NCBI RefSeq assembly: GCF_003589595.1
Contig: NW_020654810.1
Span: forward strand, 10,331,473 to 10,395,472
From: Hyposmocoma kahamanoa
Lineage: Eukaryota > Arthropoda > Insecta > Lepidoptera > Cosmopterigidae
Reading direction: 5' to 3'
DNA length: 64,000 bases
The notes beneath the pieces were generated by a model. That model saw only the letters and a program-made list of their open reading frames with translations. It was not told the DNA's origin and did not search any database. The translations under genes were made by a program, and so were the position numbers. Positions 24,695 through 36,830 of this stretch are shown piece by piece. How positions within the stretch are numbered: position 1 is the first letter of the stretch; every line of letters starts with the position of its first letter.

Positions 24695-25919
24695 GTACAA
24701 GTGAAGTTGTAGTTGTACAGCCATATAGGACCTGAAATCCTCCCGTGTGATTTGTATAAAAACGTAAAAGATCGTAGGCAGTCGACTTTTCTCAAACATG
24801 TACAAAATGTAAATGTAATCAACATGGTACTTGTTTGTATTCTTTTCATTAATATATATGGTTAATATCATTGCAGCACTTTATGTAATGTCAACTTCGG
24901 TTTGAATAACTTCAACACGTGTGTGTGACATCTAGTCAATACAATAGTTTGCGCTTTATTTCAATCTCTGGTATGTAGGTACCTCACAAAATTAATCTTA
25001 ATATTTCACTGTAAAGAGTAAGTATTTAGACAATAGCCTACGATAGCAAAACAAATCAAATATATAAGCAAAATATTGAAAAATGAACTGCCTACAATCA
25101 AGAATGCAGGACAACAGAAGACTTCTCTCAAATCGCCTAATGTATCTTTTTAAAGACTGACCTCAACACTTAAAAATAAAATTACCGTGTCTTTCAAAAA
25201 GGCAAAGAATCCACATGCCAGTTAATAAGCACACATGACAATAGAACACAAAAACTAATTTAGGAATCCGGTCACGTGCTTGAAGGAATATGCAACATGC
25301 AAAGCACACAAAAAAATAAGTTATTTTTGGCCGCTCCAAAAATGACCATAGTACGTCATATTGCCGCGTTTGTTACCTATTAATGTACTCATTAACTAAT
25401 TCTCTTTAGGGAATGATATGCTTTATAATCACCGTTATAACTATATTTGGTTCAACTATTTTGGAACTTTATCGTTATGTGGTCCTACAGTGTTACCTAA
25501 TTCATTTGATAGTCACGGGTCCCTACTACGGAGATGTTATGCGGCCAAGTTGACAACGCTTGGACAATACTAGTAAATAACTTGTCACGGTAAAAAAAAA
25601 CATTTTATGAATCTTTTTCGACATGACTGTATGTTTCGTCGCGATGTACTTCTCGTCCTGTATAAATTGTAAAAACACTTGTTTGAAATGTTTTACACTT
25701 GAGTAAAATCACTTTGTAAAAAATTCAGAATAACTTTCAATTGATTTGATATGAAAGAAATTCAACAAAGATTTACCTAAATCGAAATCCAAGCACTATC
25801 ATCCCACACTTTGTTTTTTTTTAATCTCTCTCGTTACGTTGCAACGACACCGACGGAATACCTAAGCAATAGTTCAGAGGCATGAGTGTAAATTTGCAAT
25901 CGTTCAAATGTAACAAATA

Positions 25920-26040
25920 TCGTGTTTGCGTTAAGATTTTTAGATCTTAATTATGTATTGTATAATATTTAAATTAAAATCTTAACGCGAACGCTGTAGT
26001 TCAAGTTTACATATTTGTAAACTTACACTAAGGCCCCTGA
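25920..26040. repeat. Family E element with inverted GCGTTAAGATTTT arms
   Basis: GCGTTAAGATTTTTAGATC on the left faces AAAATCTTAACGCGAACG on the right, which makes a foldback of about 70 nt. The following TTACACTAAGGCCCC is shared with 5.3 kb. Confidence 0.55.
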
Positions 26041-26269
26041 TGTATTAAGGCGAAGTATTTCAAGGCGAGCCTACATTTTAGAAGGTGAGGTGTGGGAGAC
26101 CGCGCCGTGCGTCCCGCAACTCTAGCGCTCAAAATTAATATGAATAAAATAAGAACAGACGAAAACAATTTCACACAGATACGACGTTGACAAACGCCCG
26201 ATGGCGACTGACGGGGCAGCAGGCGGCTCAACGCGTCGTTAAACCACTGGGTAATTTTCAAATTTTGGG

Positions 26270-27780
26270 ATAAATATGAATACAGGGCTTCAGTTGTAAA
26301 TTAGCAGGTTCTGTACACTACTTAAAAGGGAACATCACCACATAAAAAATATGTGCAAAGTTAGATATTTTATTCTTAAATAATTCATTTAGGCTTTTAT
26401 TTTAGCCTGTTTACAGGATTTTATATGATGGGGCGAAATACATCCTATCGTGTAACAAATTACATTCTTTAAACAACATCCTTAGGTGCATCGTACACAC
26501 CTAAACCATTTGATCTAGAAAAATAATTATTCCCGCTTCTCCTCCGGTGACCCGCCTTAAAATAATGACAACCTAAATTTAAAAGCGACTAATTTGCGGT
26601 ATAATTTTTACTTTCCTTAAAATCACGTCAGTCGTTTCAATTATGTGGTCTGTGGTTTCAATGGTACCCATAAAATCTCTCATTATATATTATTTTCGAA
26701 CTATACAATGAACGTTTAAGTCGCGACGGGAGCTCGTTACAGGGTTCATAAACTGTATAGATGCATCTTGAGGATGAGTGCATCGTCTGCTGGAAGATGT
26801 TTAAAATAGTCAGGGTGTTCGACCCTGACTGACCGCTGACCGGCCATTGGGCGCGGTGACCCTACTACCACATTACCATGAAGACAGTACGTAACTCTAT
26901 TTTCGTAATACGTAACAGCTCCGTAATAATATGTTAACTTTATGATAACTATAAGCGATAGTATATTAGGTACCTACGCTATTGAAAAGTTATTTGTTTT
27001 CAGTACAAAGACACAAAGATACCTATTATGGAAGAAATTCAAGGAAGTTGAGTTCATCCCGGTTTCGAGTTGTATGACGAAAATTTTTAATCGAAAGTGA
27101 AGATTTCATATTCATTGAATAACGTCGGTAAAGAGCTAAACGTAGTTTCAATCTAAATCAAAATGCGGACAAAATAAAGAATTTTTTGCTGTGGACGCTG
27201 GATGAGGGTATTCGTTCCCGATAGGATCAATTTGGGAAATGAACTTTTCTAAATTGTTTCTGGTCTGGGTGCTCCCGAAATGAATTCCGTTGCTCCGATT
27301 CTCATAGTACTAGTCTCAGACCAGATAAATGTTGTGGTAGTTTGGCACATTATTATTATGTCTATAACATTATTGTCTTTTGTGATTTTTCCCGAGTAGA
27401 ACTCCTTAATGGAAAGAAATATAAATACTTAAATTCCGTAAAATCTAAACAGTAATGATTAAGTCACGTGTTGCTCAATAATCAGAATAGGAGAATTGCA
27501 ATAACCGTGATGGGGAATGAAAAAACGTGAAGAGAACGGTCGGCTGCGGTCAGTCACCGGCTACCGGCGCGGGCACACTCGGTGTCTATGTGATCCGATC
27601 AATCCCTGAATATATTCAGAAGACAAGTGACGGACAGTCCATTAATTTTAATGTATTATAAAATATAATGGATGCTCAAACTACATATTCAATGAATATT
27701 TGTTTGCCAGTAAAATACTAGCACGTCTTTAGTTTTGTCGTCTTTTCTAGTTGCATTAAATCAAAGCACCAGATATAACA
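26270..27780. other. Unassigned AT-rich stretch
   Basis: No gene or recognised repeat is visible. Two GC-richer patches at about 26820-26870 and 27540-27600 have no open frame with splice sites that I trust. Confidence 0.4.
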
Positions 27781-27786
27781 CTTTTT

Positions 27787-28085
27787 AGTAGCAGTAGAGC
27801 TCCTTGTGAAAGAGTTCGTCCAGGGAAGTACTGCCAGTTTACCTTTTTCTGCCCCCAAGTAGTAATATGAGCATTGCACTGAGTTCCGTTTTCGAAGGGT
27901 AAGGTAGCTGGCACTTGTCAACTTTAATTACAGGCACTTGTCAACTTTATGTCTCAGAGTGACGAGCGCAGAGGCAAAGCACCTCAGATCTTTGCGATTT
28001 AAAGCTCCGAGTGACACTGCAACTGCTATGGGTACGCGTGTCGCTTACCACCAGGCGCACTTGTTCGTCCCGTCGCAATAAAAAC
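27787..28085 (+). repeat. Family A repeat
   Basis: Full-length copy. Near 27910-27955 it carries a short tandem duplication of the block around GGCACTTGTCAACTTTA that is single in the other copies. Confidence 0.75.
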
Positions 28086-28089
28086 ACAT

Positions 28090-29555
28090 ATACAATATAG
28101 ACAGGCTAGAAGATCCTTCAAGCTTTTTTAAAAGGCTATACACAATCTCGATGTAGTCGAGGGCGGACCATACTTTTCTAGAAAGTGCCTTTTTACTCTC
28201 CCGTTGCATTAGGTTTCTTGTTTGAAAATCAGCCAAATAAAATAGAAAGAGTTACGGAAACTAGAAAGAAAAATACAATATACTTTTTGATAACGCAAAG
28301 AATAACGTATAATATTGTTTACATTTTACAAACGACATACGTATTGCGTATGTAAGCATGTACACGTCTTTCAATTGTCTATTTCACTGTTTCCAAATAA
28401 AGACAAAGGCTTTTTTTACTTAAGGTTTAATTGTAAATAAGAAAATACGCCATATGTTTTAACTGGGAAACCCCATATTTGAGTAACATAAAAAAAATTG
28501 GAATTCCATGAGGCATTTTAAAAATCGAGCAAATATCTACTTTAAACTTAAGGGGGTTACATCCTTGACCCGAATGCTTATAAGCATTACCACAAGTCAA
28601 GCACTCGTCTTTTAGGACTTAAATAACTGTGTTTGTGTTACATTTTTTAAAATTTTATATTATGTCTATTGATATGTATACAATCTTGTACGATGAATAT
28701 AGTCTATGAAATAAAATTGATTTTTCTAAAAAGTTTTTAAGTACCTAAATGGATTTTCCATTTTATGTTCAACTATGTACGAACCAACATAGTTAGTAGT
28801 TGTTTTAATAACAAACATTGGCTTGACGCATTAAAATGAGGTCTGCAATTTTAGCCACGTTCTTTTAAATACTTAGTAACATAAACATTACACGTAAATT
28901 ATTTACGAATCATAGAAAGAACCGTCGCCTCCGGATTTTCCTTATTTATATTAAAATTATGTGAACTTATTATACTATTATGCGGTTCTGAATTTAGCAA
29001 ATAGTTCAATATTATTGCATCTAGTGGACATGGTAGTGAAGGAAATAGAAAAAAACAATAGAAATCTAGAACATGATTAACAGTATGTCCCTTTGTATAC
29101 GTCTATGTATATTAGGTGCATCTTTCTCAACTCAAAGGTAACTAGGCAATACAACAAAATATCCTAGAATACAAAACTTTTTCTCGTTGTCCTACCCTTA
29201 TCTTATCACTTGATATCGGTGCAGTGTGTTTTATACATCCATTCATCCCTATCAGGAGGCCCTGCGTTGTTCTCTTCCTTAATACACATAATATTATTAT
29301 TCTCACAATCCATCCACTTTTTGGAAAAATCAATAGTAATTTCTATTGCTTAGATGTGAATTCTACCTTCAAATGTAACACAAAAATAATTTGTTTTCCG
29401 TTCAACTAACGCGTGCTAGGGTGACGGAAAAAAATACTTTAGGCTTCAAAGCGCACTTGGGAATATGCAAATCCTCAAAGAAACTTTAAAGTAACCGGTA
29501 TCTTGCAGATGTCGACCCTCCGAAAATATTCAAACGCCCCCAACGAAGAAATTTT
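28090..29555. other. Unassigned AT-rich stretch
   Basis: I see no gene, RNA gene or repeat shared with the rest of the window. Confidence 0.4.
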
Positions 29556-29556
29556 A

Positions 29557-29858
29557 TTAGCAGTAAAGCTCCTTGCGAAAGAGTTCGTCCAGGGTAGTAT
29601 TGCCACCTTACCTATTTCTGCCGCCAACCAGTAATGTTAGCATTACTGCGTTCTGATTGTAAAGGGTAAGGATGTTGGTGAAATTACAGGCACATCGGAC
29701 TTGTCAACTTATGTCTCAGGGTTACGGGCGCAATGGTAGTGCCCCTCAGATCTTTGCAATTTAAAGTTCTGAGTGGCACTGTAAATTTTATGGACTGACG
29801 TGTATCTTACCATCAGGCGTACGACTTGTTCGTCTCGACACCTGATGTTATAAAAATA
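29557..29858 (+). repeat. Family A repeat
   Basis: Full-length copy from GCAGTAAAGCTCCTTGCG to CTGATGTTATAAAAATAA. Confidence 0.75.
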
Positions 29859-30840
29859 ACAGTGGCCAGCTATCAGTAGCATTGTAGTAAAATATGAATG
29901 AATGAACTCAAATGAAGAAGGTAAACCAATGCAGAAGGTACGCAGCAATTATTATACTTCTAAGTTACAGATAATTACATAGCTTAGGTAAGCCATAGAT
30001 AATATGGACCCTCCGCAACAGCTATAATACCTATAGATTTAAGTAGAAGTGAAATAACCACGCCTACTATTCAAACGATTTCATGCCTAAACCTCTGCAC
30101 ACTTTTAATATTATTCTACGACAAATATTTGGAACATGTTCAAGACAAGAGGGAAACCCCAACTCGTCAATTGTACATATTTGAGTAATGCTTTTGGGAA
30201 TACCGGCTAATTTATTATGAAATAAAATGATAACTATTCCGCGGTACGGCAACGCATGATTAATTTCAAGAAAAGGTATGGCCTCATTTTGTAATTTACT
30301 TCTATGCAATTAATGATTTTTTAGGTCACTATTTATTATTATAATGACTATTTTAAATTTTAAGAGAATCGTCTAGTCCACATTAGAATTAGACAATCAC
30401 TGTGGTTTACACAAATCAATTACTGATAACGTTTTAACTATGGTTAATTCAATTGTTATTAAATTGACCATCATGTGGACATGACCGTGGTTACCTATGT
30501 CATTTCCTAGTCTTTCTTTTTTTGTATTTTTGTTATTATTGATACAAACAACAAATTAGTACAGTATTTTCACAAAAAATATATAAATCATGGTAATAAA
30601 ACATCGTGATATTCAATAAAATACATTTAGTATTTTCTTATCACTTTTTACCACTTTTCAATTAAATTAACATTTCACGTGTATTTTACTCAAGAAGATT
30701 CGTTATTTCCACAACTTAAGTATGTTTGATTACCCTTATGTAAATATCATGTTTGTTAAAATATATTTAAAAAAAAACGTGTTTTACCAACTTATGCATA
30801 TTTTTGACTTCTGTTTTTAAAATGATTTTCTTATGATATC

Positions 30841-31030
30841 AATTGACGGGACTAACAAGTCGTGCGCCTGGTGGTAAGCAACACGCCATTCAGAGCTTTA
30901 AATCGCAAGGATCTGAACCACCACCCTCTTACCTTCAAAACCGGAACGGAGTAATGCTCACATTACTGCTTGGCGGCAGAAATAGGTAAGATGGCAATAC
31001 TTCCCTGGACGAACTATTTCATAATACTAT
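30841..31030 (-). repeat. Family A repeat, internally deleted
   Basis: Both termini of the family are present in reverse orientation, but about 100 nt of the centre (the ACATAAGTTGACAAGTCC block) are missing. Confidence 0.7.
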
Positions 31031-31055
31031 AGGTACTAAGAAAATATTTATATAA

Positions 31056-31090
31056 TAATAATAATAATAACGCACACACTCAACATAGTA
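31056..31090 (-). repeat. Family S1 3' end fragment
   Basis: Only the (AAT)n tail and the adjoining CGCACACACTCAACATAG of family S1 remain, a very short piece. Confidence 0.5.
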
Positions 31091-31361
31091 ATATTATATA
31101 TACATATAATATTCACCACAGAGTAATAGTTCCTTGCCCTTTATATATATATGAAAGGATCTATTTCTTGGGTAAAATATTGTTGGGTAACTAAATTAAG
31201 TAACTAAATAAAAAAAAATCTACGTTTAACGACGACTAGTACCTATCTATCGACTTTCAAGATATCGTATTGTAGAATTAAAAATCGCAGAATAATATTA
31301 TTTGAAATGGAAAAAATCAATTCAATTGAAATCAATTGCAATTAAATCAATTGCGACGCGT

Positions 31362-31772
31362 CGCCCGGTTTGTGCCCCGGTTAGGGGCCCGGTTGGGGAC
31401 CCGGCTGGGGGGCCCGGTTTGTGCCCCGGTTGGGGGCCGCGTTGGGGGCCCGGTTGGGGGCCCAGGTTTGGGGGCCCTCAAACCGGGGCACCCAAACCGG
31501 GGCCCCCAAACCGGGACCCCCAACCGGGCCCCCCAACCGGGGGCCCTAAGCGGGCCCCCCAACCGGGCCCTCCAACCGGGGCCCGCAACAGGGCCTCCAA
31601 CCGAGTTACCCAACCGGGGCCTCCAACCGGGGCCTTCAACCGGGGCCCCCAACCGGGCCCCCCAACCTGGGCCCCAACCGGGGCCCCAAAAGGGGCCCCA
31701 ACCGGGCCCCCCAACCGGCCCCCTAACCGGGCCCCCAACCGGGGATCCCAACCGGGGCCCCCAACCGGGACT
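31362..31772. repeat. GC-rich minisatellite with internal strand switch
   Basis: About 410 nt consist almost only of variants of a unit of 12-16 nt built on CCCCAACCGGGG. In the left quarter (31362-31478) the unit reads GGTTGGGGGCCC, in the rest it reads GGGCCCCCAACC, so the two parts are inverted with respect to each other. Long G- and P-rich open frames exist in several frames on both strands, which is expected from such a repeat and not evidence of a protein. Confidence 0.85.
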
Positions 31773-32170
31773 AACTCACCCCCATATGCCCTATAAATTT
31801 TACTATAAACTATAAATTGTTAATTGTTAATCAAAAACATTGAAAAGATTGAAAATTGATCAATCGTTAATTGCTGTTTCGCAATTGACAATTAATCAAT
31901 TGTCAATCTTTAATTGCCAGAACAATTAAATTTTGCCCAACACTGCTTCGCATGCGTTACCAGTGTGAAATTGATACATGTCCACGGTTTGTGCATTATT
32001 TATGGCGTGATATAAACTGCAATTTTTCATAATCACATTGACCTCTACAAAATAAAAAGCTAACTCGCGATTTCTTGACGTGGTAGTGTAAGTTAGATAA
32101 ATTGTAATTATTGGTCCAACAAATAATTTTAACAATTAGCCTCTCGTCTTTATAGCAAAGTAATGATGCC

Positions 32171-32706
32171 GTGTGACGAAACTTCTCTGAAACCGTACAG
32201 TATGAGATCGACTCTCTGCCGGTAGCGAGCATTCATGTCGCGATACTTAATGAAATATATCTGCTTACAATTTTCCAAGTTTTATTAACAGCATTTCAAA
32301 AGAGTTTAGCCTAAAAGTATTACAGCCGACGATTTACAAAAATTTATTTATTATTGACATAAATGATTATCTTTATGATAATGTGAAACATTTTATCAAG
32401 TTCCAATTTAAATAATACATAAACGTTAAGGCACGCTTATCATGGTAGGAAATTTTGTTTAGATTACACTAACATGATAAGATGTTTATTTAACTGCCTG
32501 TGTGGCCCAACGGCTACCATGCCGGACTGCCACGCAGAGGTCCCAGGTTCGTTTCCGGGGCCGGTAGAAATATTTGTATGGCCTACACTTATTTCTCTCG
32601 TGAGTTTGGGTGTAATTTGTGGTTGTCTATGTGTGTGTCCACGGCATCCGCGACACAGGGTTTCTAGTGCGGGGTTATGTTGAGTGTGTGCGTTATTATT
32701 ATTATT
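32171..32706 (+). repeat. Left arm of an inverted duplication (contains SINE S1)
   Basis: This arm is nearly identical, in reverse orientation, to 34279-34838. It holds a unique-looking AT-rich part (32224-32490) and then a complete S1 SINE. The other arm has about 25 extra nt near 34771-34798 and otherwise only point differences. Confidence 0.8.
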
Positions 32707-32710
32707 ATTA
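32493..32710 (+). repeat. SINE-like family S1, complete copy
   Basis: The tRNA-like head has TGGCCCAACGGCTACCATG (A-box region) and GGTTCGTTTCC (B box). The body contains 'TTTCTCTCGTGAGTTTGGGT' and the copy ends with an (ATT)n tail. Confidence 0.75.
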
Positions 32711-33597
32711 ATAATAATATTATAATAGATACTTCCTGGAAATTTGCCAAACACGTTAATTCCTATAATAATTTATTATGGACTCCACATTCTTACAAAG
32801 GTATTTTTAATACTTATTTATGTACACGATATAAATTACTTTATAATACTTTGTAAAGAGAAAATATAGATTATTATCCATTTATTATCATCATTATTAT
32901 ACTTTTAAAAATCAAAGCAATGGATTGGCCAAAAAGTTACAGCTTTTGGCACTAACTTTTAACAAAAAAAACTATTTCTTTTAAAATGCTGTATTGTCTA
33001 TGGTCATGTTAAAAATAATAATTAGTTTATCACGCATTTTAAGTGGGAAACATGTGAAACAATGATCTTATACATATACAAAAAGGCAGATGTGTTACTA
33101 GCGTTCGCGAATATCAGTCAAATGACCGACCTTACAATCAATCCAATCCAATGTAACAAAAAGAGAGGGGGAGGATTTTTAAATTTTTCTTTGTGCAAAT
33201 AATTTGTAGCCAACTCAATATTTTGTTTAATATAAAATTTGTGTGCATACTTTTAATATTACAAGTATTACTTTAAAAAGTGTTTGTATTCGTGAATACA
33301 ATATCCCATAAAATTTAACCACATTATTTTTCAATGAGCTTTAGTTTCAATGTTTCATCAATTCATAAAAACATATTATAGTCTTACCTTGCTTTTAGCG
33401 GCGTGTTTGTTTTTCCGTATCTCTTTGAAGCGCTTTCGAAACTGCGAAATAAAGACACTTTATTACAACGATATATCTATGTTTGCTTTATTATTTAATA
33501 AATATAAATGTAATTTTTTTTTTTTTTTAATTAATTAGAATAGCTAGTTCAGTGAAAAAACTATTCAATAATAATAAGAATAGTTAGCCTACCTATA

Positions 33598-33800
33598 TAG
33601 TCCCACTGTTGGGCACAGACTTCCTCTCACAATGAGAGAGCTCGAGCTATATAGATCCCACGCGGGCGCAATACGGATTGGGAACTTCTCACACATCATT
33701 CAATTGCTTTACAGATGTGTGCAGGTTTCCTCATGATGTCTTCCTTCACCGAAAAGCTCATCGCTTTCAATTAAATTTTGCACATAAATTCCGAAATACC
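33598..33800 (-). repeat. SINE-like family S4 copy
   Basis: It begins with the reverse tail CCCACTGTTGGGCACAGA and contains TCTTCCTTCACCGAAAAGCT. It runs directly into a family A copy. Confidence 0.65.
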
Positions 33801-33825
33801 CAAAAGTGCAAGGCCGAATTCGATG

Positions 33826-34050
33826 CAGTGCCACTCAGAGCTTTAATCGCAAAGACCTGTGGGACACAGCGACTGCGCCCATCACTATGAGACATAAAGT
33901 TGACAAGTCCCACGTGCATGTAGTTTCACCAGCACCTATAATACCCTTCCAGACCGAATCGCAGCAATGCTCACATTACTGCTTGGCGGCAGAAATAGAC
34001 ATGGTGGCGGTACTTCCCTGGACGAAATCTTTCACAAGGAGATCTACTGC
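33826..34050 (-). repeat. Family A repeat, 3'-truncated
   Basis: It spans from GCAGTGCCACTCAGAGC to TTCACAAGGAGATCTACTG; the family end with CGTCCCGTCACTTG is missing. Confidence 0.7.
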
Positions 34051-34145
34051 TTTCAAAATAGAATAACGAAACCGCTTTAATAAGTTTTCCAATGCTTTAA
34101 ATTAATCTCCAAGGAAAGTGATATGTCGAAGAAAAAGCTACTTAC

Positions 34146-34244
34146 CGCGCAGTGAAAACAGCTAAACAGTGAACGACGAGGGAGAGGCGTGACTGAGGGT
34201 GCGGGGGGAGCCGCCTCGGTATCCGTGGGGGTGTGGCACACCGT
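34146..34244 (-). CDS. Probable second exon of an unidentified gene
   Basis: A 99-nt stretch on the minus strand is bounded by an acceptor (TGATTCAG) and a strong donor (GTAAGT after GCG). It is open in the frame that continues the exon at 36438-36515, which ends in phase 0. It would add 33 residues: a Thr/Pro/Ala-rich part (PTDTEAAPPAPSVTP) and then a basic, Cys-containing end (RRSLFSCFHCA). I do not recognise the protein. Cys-rich RSLFxCF-type ends occur in membrane-anchored proteins, but that is only a likeness. No next exon could be found with confidence at lower coordinates. Confidence 0.45.
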
Positions 34245-34278
34245 CTGAATCATATCAAACTATGTTATCATTAGGTAA

Positions 34279-34838
34279 ATAATAATAATAACGCACACAC
34301 TCAACATAACCCCGCACTAGAAACCCTGTGTCGCGGATGCCGTGGACACACACATAGACAACCACAAATTACACCCAAACTCACGAGAGAAATAAGTGTA
34401 GGCCATACAAATATTTCTACCGGCCCCGGAAACAAACCTGGGACCTCTGCGTGGCAGTCCGGCATGGTAGCCGTTGGGCCACACAGGCAGTTAAATAAAC
34501 ATCTTATCATGTTAGTGTAATCTAAACAAAATTTCCTACCATGATAAGCGTGCCTTAACGTTTATGTATTATTTAAATTGGAACTTGATAAAATGTTTCA
34601 CATTATCATAAAGATAATCATTTATGTCAATAATAAATAAATTTTTGTAAATCGTCGGCTGTAATACTTTTAGGCTAAACTCTTTTGAAATGCTGTTAAT
34701 AAAACTTGGAAAATTGTAAGCAGATATATTTCATTACGTATCGCGACATGAATGCTCGCCACCGGCAGAGAGTCCATCCTCATACTCTGGAGCCGAGTCG
34801 ATCTCATACTGTACGGTTACAGAGAAGCTTCCTCACAC
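34279..34838 (-). repeat. Right arm of an inverted duplication (contains SINE S1)
   Basis: Mirror copy of 32171-32706. The S1 SINE occupies 34279-34495 in minus orientation and the AT-rich partner sequence follows to about 34755. The arms share the same SINE insertion point, so the whole segment was copied rather than two SINEs inserted separately. Confidence 0.8.
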
Positions 34839-35000
34839 GTACAATTATTTGTGAACTGAACTCCCCATCGGGGATTTCCCGTAAGGAATACAGCATGGAA
34901 TCCTTCAAAAGAGGTTGGAGAAGGGTCCTAAAGGGTCGGCAACGTGCTCGTGACACCCCTGGTGTTGCCAAAATACAAAATAATAAATTGAAAAAAGTCT
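34730..35000 (+). pseudogene. C-terminal remnant of a LINE reverse transcriptase
   Basis: The frame reads 'RVHPHTLEPSRSHTVRLQRS', then FLTRTI, then 'YSMESFKRGWRRVLKGRQRA'. This order (a HPxTL motif, an R-T-R-F-like segment, FLxRT, and FKRGxxRxLKGRQRA) is the end of a common lepidopteran LINE protein. The tryptophan expected in the WNSLP-like motif is gone and the rest of the protein is absent. Confidence 0.6.
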
Positions 35001-35382
35001 CATACAGATACATACTTTATAAAATATCTTTAATTTCTTTGACTTTGCGTTCTGTAATACAAATACGAATTACGAATTTATCCTCACGGTTGAGTCGGGA
35101 AAAGTCGTGTGTCTATAAAACCCATATAGCCCAAATAAATATTATCCTATAATTTATTTTTTAATTATGTGCGCATTTGACCTAATTTACGCCAATAATA
35201 ATTTATAGTACTAAATGAACTGTATGTACTGTATTACATCCTTGTTAAAACAACGTAAATATTTAAATTTGTGGACACGTTTTGTCATTGTTATTGTAGT
35301 CTGATTGCGAGGCAAACTGTACAATACTGTAGCTACATTATTTAATCCTACTATTTTATTAACTCCTTTTTGTTTTGTCATA

Positions 35383-35437
35383 CCAAGTGACGGGATGAAC
35401 AAGTCGCCTGCAAGTGCGCCTGGTGGTAAGCGACAGG
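35383..35437 (-). repeat. Family A end fragment
   Basis: Only about 55 nt of the family end in reverse orientation (AAGTGACGGGATGAACAAGT and GCGCCTGGTGGTAAGCGAC) remain. Confidence 0.55.
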
Positions 35438-36437
35438 CCTGGTCATAATAACGGTAGGGATAGCATGATAAACAGAGAATAACAGTATCTCGCTCTTTAT
35501 GTCGCTCTCGCGCTAGTAGCGCCCTATCGTGCTAGCCCTACAGTACTTTCTAGGATAATATTTTAATTGCTATTTGTAACTTGTCTTACAAGCGCGACAT
35601 TTAAGATTTAAATTATTTTAACTTAATGAGCTCAGTATTCGAAGACTGACCAAAATGTCAAATATGATGTGGTGGGACTATACCTACCTAACTTCTCAAC
35701 AAGGTAATCGTCATGAACTTCATCGTGGTGGGTCTACAATTATAAATTATTACCTCATTGTTCTGAGCTGCTTGATTACATGTACGTCCGAACAAAATTT
35801 ATGTGTCATCGAATAAAAATTTCGGTTTACCGGTATTATTACAATACCAAATCAAAGTTACTCAGCAATTTCAATTTATTTTAATCAATGTTTTCATTAA
35901 CTTTCCTTACGAATTTTATTAACTGGCAATTAATCAACTTTGGAAATAGTAAGTCAAAAGAAATCCCGCAAAAATTAAATGTTTGAAGTTAGAGTAATGA
36001 AAGGTAGTGTCAAACTTAACCTTGACTAAACAAAGCAGTACAGATGTGCACCCAGTGTGCGCTTGAACGTCTTTGGCCAGCCATATCTACTTGAGTTGAA
36101 GTAACAATATACAATTCGTATTAAATCACCAAAGCAAAGCTCAAATAACCTAAACGCAAATATGAATAAGTTAGGTATAAGGTATTAGAAGCGTAGCACG
36201 TAATGGCTAAAATATCATCTATGTTGGATCTGCTATAAGTTTGGCACAGATAATTCTAAGAAACCAGGAGCTTGACCCCTTGGTCAATGCAAATATCCAC
36301 GTATTACACAAAATGAGTTGAATGCACGGGTGTTCGGTGTGCGCTTGCGCGACCTTGTGGCAGCGCATACGCACACGGCGGCAGTGGTCGGGCGATAACG
36401 ACGCCACACGACACTGGCCACGGTTGTCTGTACTCAC

Positions 36438-36515
36438 ATTCGCAATAGTTGCCCCGTCGTTGGTGTAAACGGCCGAGTACCTCTGCGGCGGAAAGTTGAA
36501 CGACGTCGACGACAT
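36438..36515 (-). CDS. First coding exon of an unidentified minus-strand gene
   Basis: The exon starts with ATG at 36515 and gives 26 residues, MSSTSFNFPPQRYSAVYTND followed by GATIAN, then a good donor (GTGAGT) in phase 0. The sequence upstream is much richer in G+C and CpG than the neighbourhood, as expected at a promoter. Translation past the donor gives low-complexity sequence that reads like intron. A probable next exon is at 34146-34244. I do not recognise the protein, and no signal peptide or membrane segment is visible in this short part. It lies 1.5 kb downstream of the rotatin stop codon, on the same strand. Confidence 0.55.
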
Positions 36516-36830
36516 CTCCGCTCTAATTCAGCACACACACAGCGGCTAGATCACACAACGCACGGATACTGGGTTGGCAGGCGTAGACCGCAGCGCCGCA
36601 AAGGGTCAGATGGTGGTCCGCACGCAGCCGTCCCGACAATTCATTGTTCCTTATTTATCAGTGCGAGGACGCCACTTCGCACGCGGTACTCGTAGTAACA
36701 GCTGGTCGCGGAGGGCGGGGCAAGAGGCGCGGGCTGGGGCGCAGGGGCTGCCAGATCGTCGACTGACGCAGCGCCGGCGCCCGCGGATTATCACTCTTAG
36801 CACCGATAAAGATTACGACCAGAGAACGCC
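36516..36830 (-). promoter_or_regulatory. GC- and CpG-rich 5' region of the gene starting at 36515
   Basis: About 300 nt with many CG dinucleotides (for example CGCAGCGCCGGCGCCCGCGG near 36770) lie immediately upstream of the start codon on the minus strand. No TATA box is convincing. The open frame on the plus strand is a by-product of the GC-rich composition. Confidence 0.45.

Noticed and set aside
26028..26261. Minus-strand frame of 77 codons with a hydrophobic segment
   Set aside because: No acceptor/donor pair in phase, no recognisable family, and one end lies in family E repeat sequence.
31302..31815. Long Pro/Gly-rich open frames on both strands
   Set aside because: They are a necessary result of the GC minisatellite, occur in several frames and on both strands at once, and have no splice or start context.
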